64,000 nt of DNA from Fistulifera solaris (taxonomy: Eukaryota > Bacillariophyta > Bacillariophyceae > Naviculales > Stauroneidaceae), in contig AP026167.1 of assembly GCA_030295235.1 (NCBI GenBank), positions 806,001 through 870,000 of the forward strand. The letters are read 5' to 3'. Both the position numbers and the translations under genes were made by a program. Shown here one piece after another: positions 62,682-64,000 of this stretch (the stretch's first letter is position 1; every line of letters begins with the position of its first letter). The notes beneath the pieces are model-generated. The model worked only from the letters and a program-made list of their open reading frames with translations, did no database searches and was not told where the DNA came from.

Positions 62682-63272
62682 AATCTTTTATCTAGAGGAC
62701 TGCAAATGCAAAGGATTGACGAAATGAATGAATACGATATATTTCTGGTCCGTTGTTCGTGATGCGTGTAACGCATAAAATTTAGAAGCGAAATGGAACT
62801 CGAAGACAGAAGAATTTTTTTTGTGTGCTTGTGACAGCTTTTGGAAATCCGAAGAACCTTCAAGATTCAGAAACTTCAAGTCGCGGGAGCATACTCTAGA
62901 CTTTTGAGTCGTTGAGTCAGGCGTCAGACGTCAGGCGCACATTTGCGTCGTGTGTGTGTTTGTCAGTTTGTTGTCAGCTATCAGTTCCCAACAGTTACAA
63001 TCAAACGGTCCGACCTTTAAGTCCAGTTTGTCCCGGGTCCCGAGTCCCAAAGATGGTCCGTTCTTTCGATTAACTGAAATGCATATCACTTCTAGCTTCT
63101 TGTTGCTTGGTAGCCACAGTCATGTCAACCGCTTTTTCTTCTCTTAATAAAGTTGTCGACTTGACTCGTAATTATCAGAGCTCGGAACAACTAATGTAAT
63201 GAGCTAATGTGGCATTCTGTAATTGACCGGGGAAACAACGACGCTAGTAGTTGCATTTATGTTACGTGATGT
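62682..63272. other. Spacer before eL13
   Basis: 591 bp, no supported gene; several minus-strand frames overlap one another without a motif. Confidence 0.45.
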
Positions 63273-63863
63273 TTATTCGTTCTTTTTGCGGTTGATGACA
63301 GCAATTCGTAAGCCAGCAACTTTGTTTTCTTTGGCGGCCGTACGAATAGTGGATACAGCCTCGAACGCCTTCATTTCAGCGGTAACCTCCTGCATTTCAA
63401 TCGCGGGAGCAGGTTTGACAATGGGTTGAACAATACCCTTCAATTGAGGTGGAGCAGCATCTCCTTTCTTAAGCACAACCAATTTCTTCAAGTATTCTTC
63501 CAAGCGCGCAACATTGGCCGTCAAACTCTCCTCCGATTTGTTTCGGCGGCGCCAATCGATGGCGATTCCGATCGTTTGGGCGTAAGAAGGGTTTACCTTG
63601 ACAGCTTTTAGCTCCTCCAACGTGAATCCCTTTCCTAGACGAATCTTAGCCGAGTACTTTTGCGTTGGGCAATGCACAATCGGTCGCAATCGTTCCATCG
63701 GTGCCGGGGCAATTTTAGCGGCCTTGGCAGCACGCTTGACACGGCGTGCTTTCTTGCGAGTGGCCTGGTTCAAGCCGAGCTTGACTTTCAAAGGACCACG
63801 ACTGCTCTCGCAATACTTTTTCTTGCAGTGGATGTTGGGGATGATATTGTTGTGTTTCACCAT
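63273..63863 (-). CDS. RPL13: 60S ribosomal protein eL13
   Basis: 196 residues. Family blocks in order: MVKHNNIIPNIHCKKKYCES, LGLNQATRKKARRVKRAAKA, APAPMERLRPIVHCPTQKYS, LGKGFTLEELKAVKVNPSYA and TIGIAIDWRRRNKSEESLTA. These match eL13 of animals and plants, including the arginine-rich centre and the IAIDxRRxN signature. The length fits (about 200). It is part of the large ribosomal subunit near the exit-tunnel side. Expressed strongly in eukaryotes, so 63864-64000 should hold its promoter; no clear element is visible in the short stretch available. Confidence 0.95.
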   Translation of the reverse strand: MVKHNNIIPNIHCKKKYCESSRGPLKVKLGLNQATRKKARRVKRAAKAAKIAPAPMERLRPIVHCPTQKYSAKIRLGKGFTLEELKAVKVNPSYAQTIGIAIDWRRRNKSEESLTANVARLEEYLKKLVVLKKGDAAPPQLKGIVQPIVKPAPAIEMQEVTAEMKAFEAVSTIRTAAKENKVAGLRIAVINRKKNE

Positions 63864-64000
63864 TTTAGCGTGTTAATGTGTTTACAAACTTAAGAAGAAA
63901 AGAAATCAAAATTGAGCACGTGAGAGAGGCAGGCGAGAGCGAAAAGTTATTTTTACGAAATATTTTCAAAGCTCTGGAAAAGCGCTCGGCTCAACCAATA

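Overview
The window looks like nuclear DNA of a diatom, probably pennate. Genes are densely packed on both strands, with few introns of about 70-100 bp. Several precursors combine a signal peptide with a plastid cleavage motif like the diatom ASAFAP site (YAF|MPL, NVF|PF, EGF|Q). There are also plastid ABC1-kinase and thylakoid-lumen proteins, a GT10 fucosyltransferase, and small proteins with an RVxF plus 'W-Y-S/Q-x-D/E' pattern of a kind I associate with diatoms. The species cannot be named from the sequence.

Layout. 1-6.3 kb: end of a protein kinase, a Ser/Thr/Pro-rich secreted protein, a kaptin-like beta-propeller and a small secreted protein. 6.3-9.1 kb: no convincing gene, but a GC-rich, hairpin-rich island. 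9.1-20.2 kb: a recent tandem array of two full and one partial ~4.2 kb units, each carrying the same unrecognised gene. 20.6-41.7 kb: housekeeping and regulatory genes (prolyl-hydroxylase/ankyrin protein, fucosyltransferase, ABC1 kinase with a 10-nt micro-exon, zinc-ribbon protein, hybrid histidine kinase, plastid protein, MTFP1, a TYW3-methyltransferase fusion, a CID protein). 42.1-48.0 kb: a Mutator-like DNA transposon with matching 130-bp terminal inverted repeats, remains of a transposase with a SWIM finger, and a Ulp1-type protease. 48.2-64 kb: Nup50-like nucleoporin, an HMG-box/histone-fold protein, HOP2, a lumen protein, a 2Fe-2S thioredoxin-like ferredoxin whose stop codon overlaps the next start, SF3B6, an EMAPII-type tRNA-binding protein, a PH-domain protein, two RVxF proteins and ribosomal protein eL13.

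No operon logic is expected. Several gene pairs are divergent and share short promoters. Two of these spacers hold oppositely oriented arrays of one ~34-bp motif, and a different ~22-bp palindrome recurs seven times in intergenic DNA. Five conserved host genes carry single-base frame breaks, mostly one missing base and often in homopolymers. This fits residual long-read assembly error better than five separate pseudogenes, but the sequence alone cannot decide it.
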